In this document: positions 1-9,400 of the stretch, in pieces
Layout of the letters: every line of letters starts with the position of its first letter
Numbering within the stretch: position 1 is the stretch's first letter
From: Hymenobacter properus
GTDB lineage: Bacteria > Bacteroidota > Bacteroidia > Cytophagales > Hymenobacteraceae
DNA length: 64,000 nt
Assembly: GCF_015694735.1 (NCBI RefSeq)
Contig: NZ_JADQDP010000005.1
Span: forward strand, 62,001-126,000
Direction of reading: 5' to 3'
Program-made: the position numbers and the translations under genes
Notes under the pieces: generated by a model
What the model was told of the DNA's origin: nothing
Seen by the model: the letters and a program-made list of their open reading frames with translations, nothing else
The model's database searches: none

Positions 1-162
1 CTGGCCATCGTGGTGATTGGCGGCCTGATAACGGGTACCATCCTCACGCTCTTCATCTTCCCGCTGGTATTTGAGCGCTTCTACCGTGCCGAACACACGC
101 ATTACGGCGACGACTTGGCGGCGGAACGCACGGCTCGTCAGGAGCCGGTAGGGGCACACTAA
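1..162 (+). CDS. C-terminal end of a CusA/CzcA-type heavy-metal RND efflux pump (partial)
   Basis: Open from the first base in frame 1 to a TAA at 160-162, giving the last 53 residues. The segment LAIVVIGGLITGTILTL is the final transmembrane helix of an inner-membrane RND pump and is nearly the same as the end of the next gene (LAIVVIGGLVTATVLTL), so the two are tandem paralogues. The family exports divalent or monovalent metal ions with a periplasmic adaptor and an outer-membrane channel; neither partner is visible here. A hairpin terminator follows. The substrate cannot be read from this fragment. Confidence 0.85.
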   Translation: MAIVVIGGLITGTILTLFIFPLVFERFYRAEHTHYGDDLAAERTARQEPVGAH

Positions 163-230
163 AGCAATTTGAACCCTGCGAGTTCATACCCAGCTCGCAC
201 AAAGCGCAGAAGTACAATGTCTGGCTATAG

Positions 231-268
231 AAAAGCCTGCTGCCTATTAGGCAGCAGGCTTTTTTTAT
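231..268 (+). terminator. Rho-independent terminator after the first RND pump
   Basis: Perfect 15-base inverted repeat (231-245 with 249-263), 3-base loop, followed by a T run. It lies 70 bases past the stop of the truncated pump and about 90 bases before the start of the next pump, so the two copies are probably separate transcripts. Confidence 0.8.
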
Positions 269-357
269 GTCTTGCGACTTCATCAAACCCTCACGGCTTC
301 TTCATCAACTTTTCACCAGATTCTCATCTTCTGCCCCTTCCCACCCGGCTTTTTTTT

Positions 358-3300
358 ATGAATAAGTTTATTTCCGGCATTGTTGCTTTCTCGCTGAAGA
401 ACCGCTTTTTCATCTTCTTCATGACGGCGCTGTTGGTGGCCGGGGGCACCTATAGCTACGTGCACACGCCCATCGAGGCTTTTCCGGACGTTACGAACAC
501 GCAGATGATTATCGTAAGCCTCTGGCCGGGCCGCTCGGCCGAGGAAGTGGAGCGCTTTGTGAGCACGCCCATTGAGGTGGCCATGAACTCGGTGCAGATG
601 AAAAGCAACATGCGAAGCATCAGCATGTTCGGTCTGTCAGTGCTCAAGATAAACTTCGAAGACAATGTGGAGGACTTCTTCGCCCGGCAGCAGGTGAACA
701 ACCTGCTGGCCGGCGTGAACCTGCCCGCCGGCTGCGACTCGCACGTGCAGCCGCCCTACGGCCCGACGGGCGAGATTTTCCGCTACACGGTGCAGAGCCG
801 CACCGGGCGCAGCACCAATGAGCTACTAGCCATTCAGGACTGGACCGTGGAGCGGCAGCTGAAATCGGTGCCCGGTGTGGCCGACATTGCGGCCTTCGGC
901 GGTACGCGTAAGGTGTACGAAATCAGCGTGAATCCTGCCATGCTGGCCAAGTATGACATGACTCCGCTGGAGGTGTACGACGCCGTACAGAAGTCGAACC
1001 TGAACGTGGGTGGCGACGTGATTGAGAAGAACTCGCAGAGCTACGTGGTGCGCGGTATCGGCCTGCTCACCAAGCCCGAGGATATCGGCAACATCATCGT
1101 CAAGGACATCAACAACGTGCCCGTGTTGGTGCGCAACGTGGCCAAAGTGACCGAGAGCAACGCCCCGCGCGTGGGCCAGGCGGGTCTCGACGACCAAAGC
1201 GACGTGGTGGAGGGCATTGTGATTATGCGCAAGGGCGAAAATCCGGCCGAGGTGCTGGGCCGTGTGAAAGCCAAAATCGCGGAGCTCAATGAAAAGGTGC
1301 TGCCCAACGACGTGTACCTCAAAACTTTCTACGACCGCGACGTGCTGATGGACCACTGCACGCACACGGTGATTCACAACCTGATTGAGGGCATTGTGCT
1401 GGTGACGCTCATCGTGCTGCTGTTCATGGCCGACTGGCGGACCACGCTCACGGTAGGGGTGGTGGTGCCGCTGGCGCTGCTGTTTGCCTTCGTGTGCTTG
1501 CGGCTGAAGGGCATGAGCGCCAACTTGTTGAGCATGGGGGCTATTGACTTCGGTATCATCATCGACGGCGCGGTGGTGATGGTGGAGGGCATCTTTGTGG
1601 TGCTCGACCACAAGGCGGAGAAGGTGGGGATGGAGAAGTTCAACAAGCTGGCCAAGCTGGGGCTGATTCGTAAAACCGGCGGCGAGCTGGGTAAGGCCAT
1701 TTTCTTCTCCAAGCTCATCATTCTGACTTGCTTGCTACCCATTTTTGCCTTCGAGAAAGTGGAGGGCAAGATGTTCAGCCCGCTGGCGTACACGCTGGGC
1801 TTTGCGCTGGTTGGCGCCCTTATTCTGACGCTGACGTTGGTACCGGTGCTGTGCTCACTGCTGCTGAACAAGAACGTGAAGGAGAAGCACAACCCCATCG
1901 TGACCTTCTTCGACAACATCGTGACCAAGGCCTTTGGCTTCACCTACCGCCACCAGCTGCTGAGCTTCGGCGTGGCCATGGGGCTGGTGGTGGCTGGGCT
2001 TTACTCGTTTAAATTCCTCGGCTCGGAGTTTCTGCCGGAGCTAAACGAAGGTGCGCTTTGGGTAGAAACCAAGCTGCCCATGTCATCTTCCTTGACGGAG
2101 ACCAACAAGATGGCGGCCAACTACCGGCGCATCCTGCGCTCGTTCCCGGAGGTGGTGTCGGTGCTTTCGCAAACCGGGCGCTCAAACGATGGCACCGACC
2201 CTTCGGGCATCTACTACGTGCAGGCGCAGGTCAACCTCAAGCCCAAGGAGGAGTGGAAGCGCAACATCACCAAGGAACAGCTGATTGACGAGATGGACAA
2301 GAAGCTGAAGGAGTACCCGGGCATCATCTTCAACTACTCGCAGCCCATTATCGACAACGTGGAAGAGGCCGTGGCGGGCATCAACGCGGCACTGGCGGTC
2401 AAGATTTTCGGCAACGACCTGCACGAGCTCGACGGCAAGGCCAACCAAGTGATGAAGGTGCTCAGCACGGTGCGTGGCGTGAAAGACCTTGGCATCCTGC
2501 GCAACCTGGGCCAGCCCGAAATGAGCGTGCGCCTCGACCAGACCCGCATGGCCGCTTACGGCGTGCAGACCGCCGACGCCCAAACCGTGGTGGAAATGGC
2601 CGTGGGCGGCAAGGCCGCCACCCAGATTTACGAGGGCGAGCGCAAGTTCGACGTAACGGTGCGCTACCCCAAGGAAGCCCGTGACACCGAAGGTAAAATT
2701 GGCGAGCTACGGGTGCCCACCATCCGCGGCAGCAAGGTGGCCCTGAAGGAAATAGCCGACATTGGCACCAGCAACGGCCCGGCCTTCGTGTACCACGACA
2801 ACGGTCAGCGCTTCATTGCCGTCAAGTTTAGCATCCGCGACCGGGATATGGGCTCCACCATCGCCGAAGCGCAGAAGAAGATGGACCAAGCCATCAAACT
2901 TGATAAAGGTTACCGCATCGAGTGGGCCGGCGAGTTTGAGAACCAGGTGCGGGCCACCAAGCGCCTGAGCCAGGTTGTGCCGGTATCGTTAGTCATCATT
3001 TTCATCCTGCTGTTCATCACCTTCGGCAACGGCAAGGATGCCGCACTGGTGCTGGCCAACGTGCCCTTCGCCCTCATCGGCGGCATTGCGGCGCTGCACA
3101 TCACGGGCGTCAACTTCTCGATTTCGGCCGGCATTGGATTCATTGCCTTGTTGGGGATATGTATCCAGAACGGCATTGTGCTCATCACCGTGTTCAAGGA
3201 AAACCTGCGCAAAAAGATGAGCCTGACCGACAGCCTGCTGGCCGGTGTGGCCTCGCGCGTGCGCCCCGTGGTGATGACGGCCCTCATGGCCATGATTGGG

Positions 3301-3507
3301 CTGTTCCCAGCCGCCCTCAGCACGGGCATTGGCTCCGAAACGCAGAAGCCGCTGGCCATTGTGGTCATCGGCGGACTGGTGACGGCCACGGTGCTCACGC
3401 TGCTCATTTTCCCGCTCATCTTCGCCTTCTTCTACCGCGAGATGAATCAAAATGGTCCGTCACCGAAGCGTCGGCGCCGGGCCGAGCCGGTGCTGGTGGG
3501 AGCTTAA
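358..3507 (+). CDS. CusA/CzcA family heavy-metal efflux RND transporter
   Basis: 1049 residues, the usual length for heavy-metal RND pumps. ATG at 358 is chosen because the protein then begins with a cytoplasmic stretch and TM1 (FFIFFMTALLVAGGTYSYV) as in the family; an upstream in-frame ATG at 169 would run through the preceding terminator. TM4 carries the family's proton-relay acidic residues Asp397, Asp403 and Glu410 in DFGIIIDGAVVMVEG, equivalent to the DxxxxxD...E set of CzcA. Inner-membrane proton/metal antiporter working with an adaptor and TolC-like channel. No adaptor gene follows; the next gene runs the other way and overlaps the stop by 4 bases. Metal specificity cannot be decided by eye. 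Confidence 0.93.
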   Translation: MNKFISGIVAFSLKNRFFIFFMTALLVAGGTYSYVHTPIEAFPDVTNTQMIIVSLWPGRSAEEVERFVSTPIEVAMNSVQMKSNMRSISMFGLSVLKINFEDNVEDFFARQQVNNLLAGVNLPAGCDSHVQPPYGPTGEIFRYTVQSRTGRSTNELLAIQDWTVERQLKSVPGVADIAAFGGTRKVYEISVNPAMLAKYDMTPLEVYDAVQKSNLNVGGDVIEKNSQSYVVRGIGLLTKPEDIGNIIVKDINNVPVLVRNVAKVTESNAPRVGQAGLDDQSDVVEGIVIMRKGENPAEVLGRVKAKIAELNEKVLPNDVYLKTFYDRDVLMDHCTHTVIHNLIEGIVLVTLIVLLFMADWRTTLTVGVVVPLALLFAFVCLRLKGMSANLLSMGAIDFGIIIDGAVVMVEGIFVVLDHKAEKVGMEKFNKLAKLGLIRKTGGELGKAIFFSKLIILTCLLPIFAFEKVEGKMFSPLAYTLGFALVGALILTLTLVPVLCSLLLNKNVKEKHNPIVTFFDNIVTKAFGFTYRHQLLSFGVAMGLVVAGLYSFKFLGSEFLPELNEGALWVETKLPMSSSLTETNKMAANYRRILRSFPEVVSVLSQTGRSNDGTDPSGIYYVQAQVNLKPKEEWKRNITKEQLIDEMDKKLKEYPGIIFNYSQPIIDNVEEAVAGINAALAVKIFGNDLHELDGKANQVMKVLSTVRGVKDLGILRNLGQPEMSVRLDQTRMAAYGVQTADAQTVVEMAVGGKAATQIYEGERKFDVTVRYPKEARDTEGKIGELRVPTIRGSKVALKEIADIGTSNGPAFVYHDNGQRFIAVKFSIRDRDMGSTIAEAQKKMDQAIKLDKGYRIEWAGEFENQVRATKRLSQVVPVSLVIIFILLFITFGNGKDAALVLANVPFALIGGIAALHITGVNFSISAGIGFIALLGICIQNGIVLITVFKENLRKKMSLTDSLLAGVASRVRPVVMTALMAMIGLFPAALSTGIGSETQKPLAIVVIGGLVTATVLTLLIFPLIFAFFYREMNQNGPSPKRRRRAEPVLVGA

Positions 3508-4982
3508 CGGCGACGCGCTTTGTTGAGCAGCGCCACGGCCTCCGGTGCAGTGCCCGTGAGCAGCACGCCCGCGCCATACAGCACCGTGAGCACGCCGCCA
3601 CGCAGCAGCAGCGTCAGCCAGGCGTTGCCAGTGCTGGGCAAGACCCAGGCTATGAAGCCAGCAGCGGCGGCTACCAGCAGGATGCGCAAGGTGCTTCCGT
3701 CGAACGGCTGCATGCCGTAGCTCCGCCACACAAACCAGGTGCGGGCCGTATTGATGCTGACCAGCGCAATGCAGTAGGCCAGGGCCGCACCGGCCAGTTC
3801 CATCCGCGGAATCAGGAGCCAGTTGAGCACCACCACGGCGGCGGCCAGTGAGACGTTAAACACCAAATCGAACCGGTAACGCGGCGAGGTAGCCACGATG
3901 ATGCCGTTGACGCCCGTGATGCCGTCGAACAGCCGGCCGGCCAGCAGCAACAGCACGGCCCCGGTGCCGGCCGCGTACTCGGGCCGGTGAATAAGCCCGT
4001 AGATAAACGGCAGGTTTAGTCCAATGCCCAGCGCCAGGTAGCAGCCCAACAGCGTGTTGATGCGGGTGCTGCGGCGGTAGAAGTCGGCCATCTTGGCCAT
4101 GTCTCCTTCTTTCCAATACTCGGCAATGAGCGAAAAAGCTGTTTTGTAAAGCGCCCGGAAGGGCAGCACCAGCGCCGTGCTCACATTGGTGGCAATCAGA
4201 TAGATACCGGCCGCAGCCAGGCTCACCTTGGCGCCCACCATCAGGCTGTCGATGTTGAGCAGCACCGTGCCCGAGATGTTGCTCAGCAGCACAAACGCCC
4301 CGAAACCCAGCATCTCGCGCAAGGGCTTGATGCGCAAGGCCGCCCGCGTGGGCCGCAGGTGCAGCTCGCCGATGGCCGCCAGGTAAAAGGCCAGCAGCAC
4401 CGCTACCAGCGCATACGCTCCCACGTACACCAGCACGTAGCCGTGAAAGCTAAGGTAGCCCTGGCTGTAGGCCACGGCCGCGCCCACCAGCACCAGCCGC
4501 AGCAAAATTTCCTGGCAAAACGAAGAAAACGAGGTGTGGTAGAGCGAACGCAGGTACGCATCCTGCAAGGAGCCCAGCATGATGCAGCCCGCCAGCGCAA
4601 TGGCCGCCAGGTAGTGCGGGGCCAGCAGTGCCGCATCATCGGCCTCGTACCAGCGCAGCAGCAGCGGCTTGCCCACCAGCAAGGCCAACGCCACCACGAT
4701 GAAGCCCAGTAGCGGCGGCCCCAGCAGCAGCGGGAAGAAGCCCGCGTGGTTGCGCCCCTGGTTCCGGAAAAACGGGAAATACCGGATGCCCATGTTGGCA
4801 AACCCAAACGATGCTACCTGCGCCCCCACGGTGGCCAGCGGCAGCAGCACGCTGGCCGTCAGGCCAATCTGGGCCGGCGAAAGCAGCCGCGGCATTATCA
4901 GGATGGTATTGACAAAGCCAATGGCCAGCCCGACGTAAGAAATCAGGGTGTTGCGGATGCCCTGGCGCTGAACGATGCCCAA
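3504..4982 (-). CDS. Wzx-like oligosaccharide flippase
   Basis: 492 residues, strongly hydrophobic throughout with about 12-14 predicted membrane helices, starting GIVQRQGIRNTLISYVGLAIG, typical of the polysaccharide-transporter (PST/MviN-like) family that flips lipid-linked glycans across the inner membrane. The start is TTG (rc of 4980-4982); no in-frame ATG precedes the first helix. Last gene of the five-gene operon that begins with the NeuB-type synthase at 12253; it follows the deacetylase by 75 bases containing a hairpin. Tail-to-tail with the RND pump (4-base overlap). Likely exports the glycan made by this locus; the substrate is inference. Confidence 0.88.
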   Translation of the reverse strand: MGIVQRQGIRNTLISYVGLAIGFVNTILIMPRLLSPAQIGLTASVLLPLATVGAQVASFGFANMGIRYFPFFRNQGRNHAGFFPLLLGPPLLGFIVVALALLVGKPLLLRWYEADDAALLAPHYLAAIALAGCIMLGSLQDAYLRSLYHTSFSSFCQEILLRLVLVGAAVAYSQGYLSFHGYVLVYVGAYALVAVLLAFYLAAIGELHLRPTRAALRIKPLREMLGFGAFVLLSNISGTVLLNIDSLMVGAKVSLAAAGIYLIATNVSTALVLPFRALYKTAFSLIAEYWKEGDMAKMADFYRRSTRINTLLGCYLALGIGLNLPFIYGLIHRPEYAAGTGAVLLLLAGRLFDGITGVNGIIVATSPRYRFDLVFNVSLAAAVVVLNWLLIPRMELAGAALAYCIALVSINTARTWFVWRSYGMQPFDGSTLRILLVAAAAGFIAWVLPSTGNAWLTLLLRGGVLTVLYGAGVLLTGTAPEAVALLNKARRR

Positions 4983-5004
4983 TTAAACGAAGGTGTAAGT
5001 GAGG

Positions 5005-5061
5005 GTAGCATATGCTTTCGCTCGTGATACAAACGAAAGCACAAGCGAAAGCATATGCTAC
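5005..5061. repeat. Perfect 18-base inverted repeat at the deacetylase stop
   Basis: Arms 5005-5022 and 5044-5061 are exact reverse complements, with a 21-base loop. The right arm includes the stop codon of the deacetylase gene (5058-5060). There is no T run, so it looks like an mRNA-stabilising or attenuating hairpin inside the operon rather than a full terminator. Confidence 0.7.
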
Positions 5062-6437
5062 AAGTCGCAAAGTTCGGCTACAATCTGGCTTCCGGTGAAG
5101 AAGGCCGCGCCCCGTTGCCGCAGGTAGCCCATGATTTCGGCGAATTGGCGCGGGCCGGTGGTAGTGTTGGCGGGGTCGAAATGGTCGTTGTGCCACAGCA
5201 CCGTAGCCACGCCGCCAAAACGCTCAATTTCTCTAAACATCGGGCGTAGGGCGGGCAGAATTTCGGCCGGTTGCAGCTGCAAATAGTTGGGATGGTGCAA
5301 GGTGGCATCCATCACATTGAGCGGAATTTCCAGGAAGGTATGGGCTTGGCCGTGCTCAAAATCGAACGGAAAAAAAGGCAAGCAATATGAATTTCGAAAA
5401 CCATAATGCTCGGCAAAGCCCAGGGTGGAATCGTAGCGAAAGCCGGTTTGAGCCACCACTTTGGGGGTATGTCGCGGCTCCCAGCATAGATAATGAAACC
5501 GGTTGCCGTTGGGTCTGGTCCCATCATACTGGCCAATTTCTTCTTGTAAGCGCGCCGTATCGGTAGCGGTGCCGTAGCTGGCGTGGCTGGCGGTTTCGGA
5601 GCCATTGGCTTCCAGCTGGCGGAGCCGGTAGAGCAGGGCTGAATTGATGCTATAGTCCGCATTGGCCGTCCCATTTGGGGCAGGCTGCGGACTGCCAAGC
5701 ATGAAAAAGGTAGACGGCGCTCCGAAGCTGGCCGTGGTCGCCTGCACCTGTTCCAGATTGTTCCAAGGAGCGGGCTGGCCCGTAGCCTTACCCAGAAGCG
5801 TCCGCCCGGCCTCAATGGGGTTCCCCCGCCGCAGCGCTCCCCGCAGGGCCGTGCCCCAGCCGCCGTGCAAGCTGTCGATGTCGTGCGTGATAAAACCGGC
5901 GAAAGCGGCTCCCCGCCAGCGGCGCGGTGGCAATGGCTGCCCCAATACATGCTCCACTGCCGTTTTCAGCACCTCGAAATAATAGTTGACCACCGGCACA
6001 GCCACGAAGCCAAACAGTTTCTGCACGCTAGCGGCGTAGGGAAAGCGGCCGTGCCAGTCGCGCTCCGGCGAAAAGTATTCCTGCCAGCCACTAAGCAGGT
6101 AAAAAGCTGCCGCGATGACGTCAACATTAATCGTGGCAGCGCCGGGTAGCAGCGCCAGCAGCGGCGCATCTGGGGCGGCATCGAAGAAGAAAGGAACCGG
6201 CTGGCCGCCCCAGTTGCGCCAAGTGGGCGCAGGCGGGTAGGGGGCCTTTTCGGAAAAAAAGGACCCCGCACCGACCAGCACTGTCACGCCAGCCGGCGCA
6301 GGCTCGTAGCCGATGGCCACCTGCCGGGCGCTAGGGTACGCTTGCCAGAAATGCTGCAGCACATACGCCAGCCGCGCCACGGGTGTGACCACCGCCGTGG
6401 CCGGAGTTGGCAATGCAGGGAGACTCGGAGCCACCAT
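5058..6437 (-). CDS. Polysaccharide deacetylase family protein
   Basis: 459 residues from ATG at 6437, chosen because the longer frame (to 6569) would overlap the upstream gene by 100 bases while this start leaves 31. The C-terminal half has a NodB-like fold: THDIDSLHGG (His185-Asp186-x-Asp188) replaces the usual TFDD metal motif, SHASYGTA fits the H-x-x-x-H/S second motif, and GFRYDSTLGF follows. The N-terminal 170 residues are the extra domain often found on Bacteroidota members of this family. The family removes N- or O-acetyl groups from glycans using a bound metal; the substrate here is probably the locus polysaccharide. No signal peptide is obvious, so a cytoplasmic role is possible. 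Confidence 0.82.
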   Translation of the reverse strand: MVAPSLPALPTPATAVVTPVARLAYVLQHFWQAYPSARQVAIGYEPAPAGVTVLVGAGSFFSEKAPYPPAPTWRNWGGQPVPFFFDAAPDAPLLALLPGAATINVDVIAAAFYLLSGWQEYFSPERDWHGRFPYAASVQKLFGFVAVPVVNYYFEVLKTAVEHVLGQPLPPRRWRGAAFAGFITHDIDSLHGGWGTALRGALRRGNPIEAGRTLLGKATGQPAPWNNLEQVQATTASFGAPSTFFMLGSPQPAPNGTANADYSINSALLYRLRQLEANGSETASHASYGTATDTARLQEEIGQYDGTRPNGNRFHYLCWEPRHTPKVVAQTGFRYDSTLGFAEHYGFRNSYCLPFFPFDFEHGQAHTFLEIPLNVMDATLHHPNYLQLQPAEILPALRPMFREIERFGGVATVLWHNDHFDPANTTTGPRQFAEIMGYLRQRGAAFFTGSQIVAELCDL

Positions 6438-6468
6438 AGGCCGCGAAGATAGCCGTTCGGATGGCGCG

Positions 6469-9400
6469 CTAGCGCAGCACTTCCAGCCAGCCCTTGTACA
6501 CGAAGCCCGTGGCGGGCCGGCGCAGCAGCACGTAGTACACGCCAGGGGCGGCATCGGCGCCCCACTCATTGTGGTAGTTGGCCGTCTGGAAAACGGCGCG
6601 GCCCCAGCGGTCGTACACGTCCAGCGCCCAGCCCTCGCCCTTCAGGCCCTGCACCTTGAATTGGTCATTGAGCTTATCGCCGTTGGCCGTCACAATATTG
6701 GGCACTTTCAGGCAGGAGGTCACGGCCACTGTGCGGCTGGCGCTTTGCTCGCCGCAGGCCGTGCTCACCCGCAGCGTATAGCGTCCCGCCGTTTGCACCG
6801 CAAGCTGGCGGTTGGTGGAGCCGTCCGACCACTGGTAGCGGTACGCCGCGCCAGCCGGCCCCTGCAGAAGCACCTGGTCGCCCTCGCACAGGGTGGTATC
6901 GGCGCCGAGGGTGAAAGCCACTGGTGCGCCAATGGCGTTGAGCCGCACCGTGCGGCGGGCCGAAACGATGCAGCCGGTGCCGTAGGTAGCCGTCACGGTG
7001 TAGGTACCGGGCTGGGCTATAAAAGCCGATGCCGTGGTAGCGCCCGTGCTCCAACGGTAGGCAATAGCGCCAGCCGCTGTCGCTGTCAGGGTCGTGGTAT
7101 TGCCAGCGCACACAGTTGAGTCGCCGCTGATGGCAATGCTTGGCACGCCTAAGGCCCGCACTGTGCGCTGCAGCACGCGCACGCAGCCTGAGCCGTAAGT
7201 GACGGTCACGCTGTAGGTGCCCGGCAGCACGTTGTAAATGCCCGGCGTGGTGGCGCCGGTGCTCCACCGAAAGGTGGCCGTGCCGCTGGAAACCACGGTG
7301 AGGGTGGTGCTGCTGCCGGCGCACAGCACCGAGTCGCCGGTGATGGCCAGCGCGGGCACAGGTACCGCCCGCACCGTGCGGCGAAGCAGGCGTGTGCAGC
7401 CATTACTGAAAGTGAGGGTAACCGAATACGTGCCCGGTACCACACTTACCGCGGCCGTGGTAGCCCCCGTGCTCCACCGATAGGCCGCGCTGCCAGCAGT
7501 GGCCACGCTGAGCTGCGTGGTGCCGCCGGCGCATATCAGGGAGTCGCCAGTAATGGTGGCGCTCGGTACAGCGTTGAGGCGCACCTCGCGGCGTGCAGAT
7601 GTGGTACAACCCGTACCATAGCTTACGGTCACGGTATACATACCGGGCTGCGAGATGGTCAGACCCGGCGTAGTGGCGCCATTGCTCCAGCGATAGCCGG
7701 TTGCGCCCGGGGCAGTAGCGGTAATCAGAGTACTAGTCCCGGGACAGATGGTAGAATCGCCAGTAATGGCGATGGCCGGTACAGCTAGCGCGCGCACCGT
7801 GCGTCGTACCACACGGGTACAGCCGGTAGCAAACGTAGTCGTAACCGTGTAAATGCCTGGCAATGTCCCAGATATGCTTGCAGTGGTGGCACCGGTATTC
7901 CAAAGGTAGCCAACTGCGCCATTCGCTGTGGCTGTCAGGCTGGTAGTGGCACCGGCACAAAGCACTGAGTCGCCGGTGATGACTACGGCAGGAATGGGCA
8001 GTGCCCGGACGGTACGCCGAAGAATCCGGGCGCAGCCCGTGGCGAAGCTGACCGTGACGGTATATGTACCGGCGGGGACATTGAGGAGCGTGGCCGTGGT
8101 GGCGCCATTGTTCCACAGATAGGTGGCTGCCCCTGTGGTGCTAACAGTAAGTTGGGTGGTGGCGTTGCCGCACAGCACAGAGTCGCCGATGATGGCCGCC
8201 GACGGTAAGGCAATGAAGCGCACCTGCCGGCGGCTGGTGGTGGTGCACCCTTGCCCATAAGTGACCGTTACGGTGTAAGTTCCGGCCTGGGGCACAGCGA
8301 GCGTGGCCGTGGTAGCACCGGTATTCCAGCGGTAGCCCGTGGCGCCGGGAGCGGCCGCCGTCAACAAGGTAGAAGTGCTAGGGCAGAGCAGGGAGTCGCC
8401 CGTGATAGTCACCGTTGGGGTTGGCACGGCTTGCACGGTGCGCCTCAACACGCGTGAGCACCCTCCTGCGAAAGTAATGGTGACGGAGTAGGTGCCCGGA
8501 ACCACGTTCGACAGCGTGGCAGTGGTAGCACCTGTGCTCCACAAAAAGCTGGCACCCGAAGGGGCGATGGCGCTCAGCTGCGTGCTGCTCGTGCCGGCAC
8601 ACAGCACCGAATCGCCTATGATAGAGGCTGGGATGGCGGTGCCTTGCGTGAAGATATATTCGCCCCGGTACAGTGCATTGGGAACCAGCAGCGAAGTGAC
8701 CGTGGCGGGAAGCTGGGGCGGCAGCGTCCAAGCCAATTCGTTGCTGATGCGAGTGAAGGCATTGCGGCAGGCCGGGCCGGTGCTGGGCCGGAGTCGAAGC
8801 GTGTAAGTGTTGGTGGCGTTGGATGTACCGGTCGTAAACACTCCAAAGTAAGGCGGCGCCGATTGGCCCGGTGGCGCAATGGATGGGGCGCTATTGATAG
8901 CATAAACATGCACGCCGCGGGCCTGCGCAGACACCCCGCTCACAATGGCTGAATCACCGGTCGCCGTACCCAGGGCCACCTTACTGCCGGCCAGCCAGGT
9001 GCTAGGGTAGAGGTTGGCGCTGGCGTCGCCCAGCGGCGCACCAGAGAGGTGCCAAGACCCGCTGATGTTAAGCAGAGCCGCGTTAGTAGGCACGGTGCCA
9101 TTGTCGATGGCTGCAAGGCCACTGTTTTGGTCGAGTCGATAGTAGGCCACGAGAGAAGCCGGGGCCGTGGCAAACTTGCGGCACATGTTGTCCCGAATTT
9201 CGGTGGCCGTGCGTGCTGTGCGCCACACCCGCACTTCGTCGAGGTCGCCGTTAAAATACTGCCCACTTTGCACATCGTAGCAGCCAATAACTAAGGACGT
9301 GCTGGTGGTAAGGTCCGATTGAGACGCCGGAAAGGCTGCTGAGTTCTCCAGCACGCCATCCACGTAAATCTGCCAAGTGCTGAAGTTGCACACCCCAGCC

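Noticed and set aside
826..1611. Antisense open frame inside the RND pump
   Set aside because: His-rich, repetitive and without any motif; a shadow frame.
6925..8629. CRISPR-like periodic repeats
   Set aside because: Units are 213 bases, coding and without spacers.
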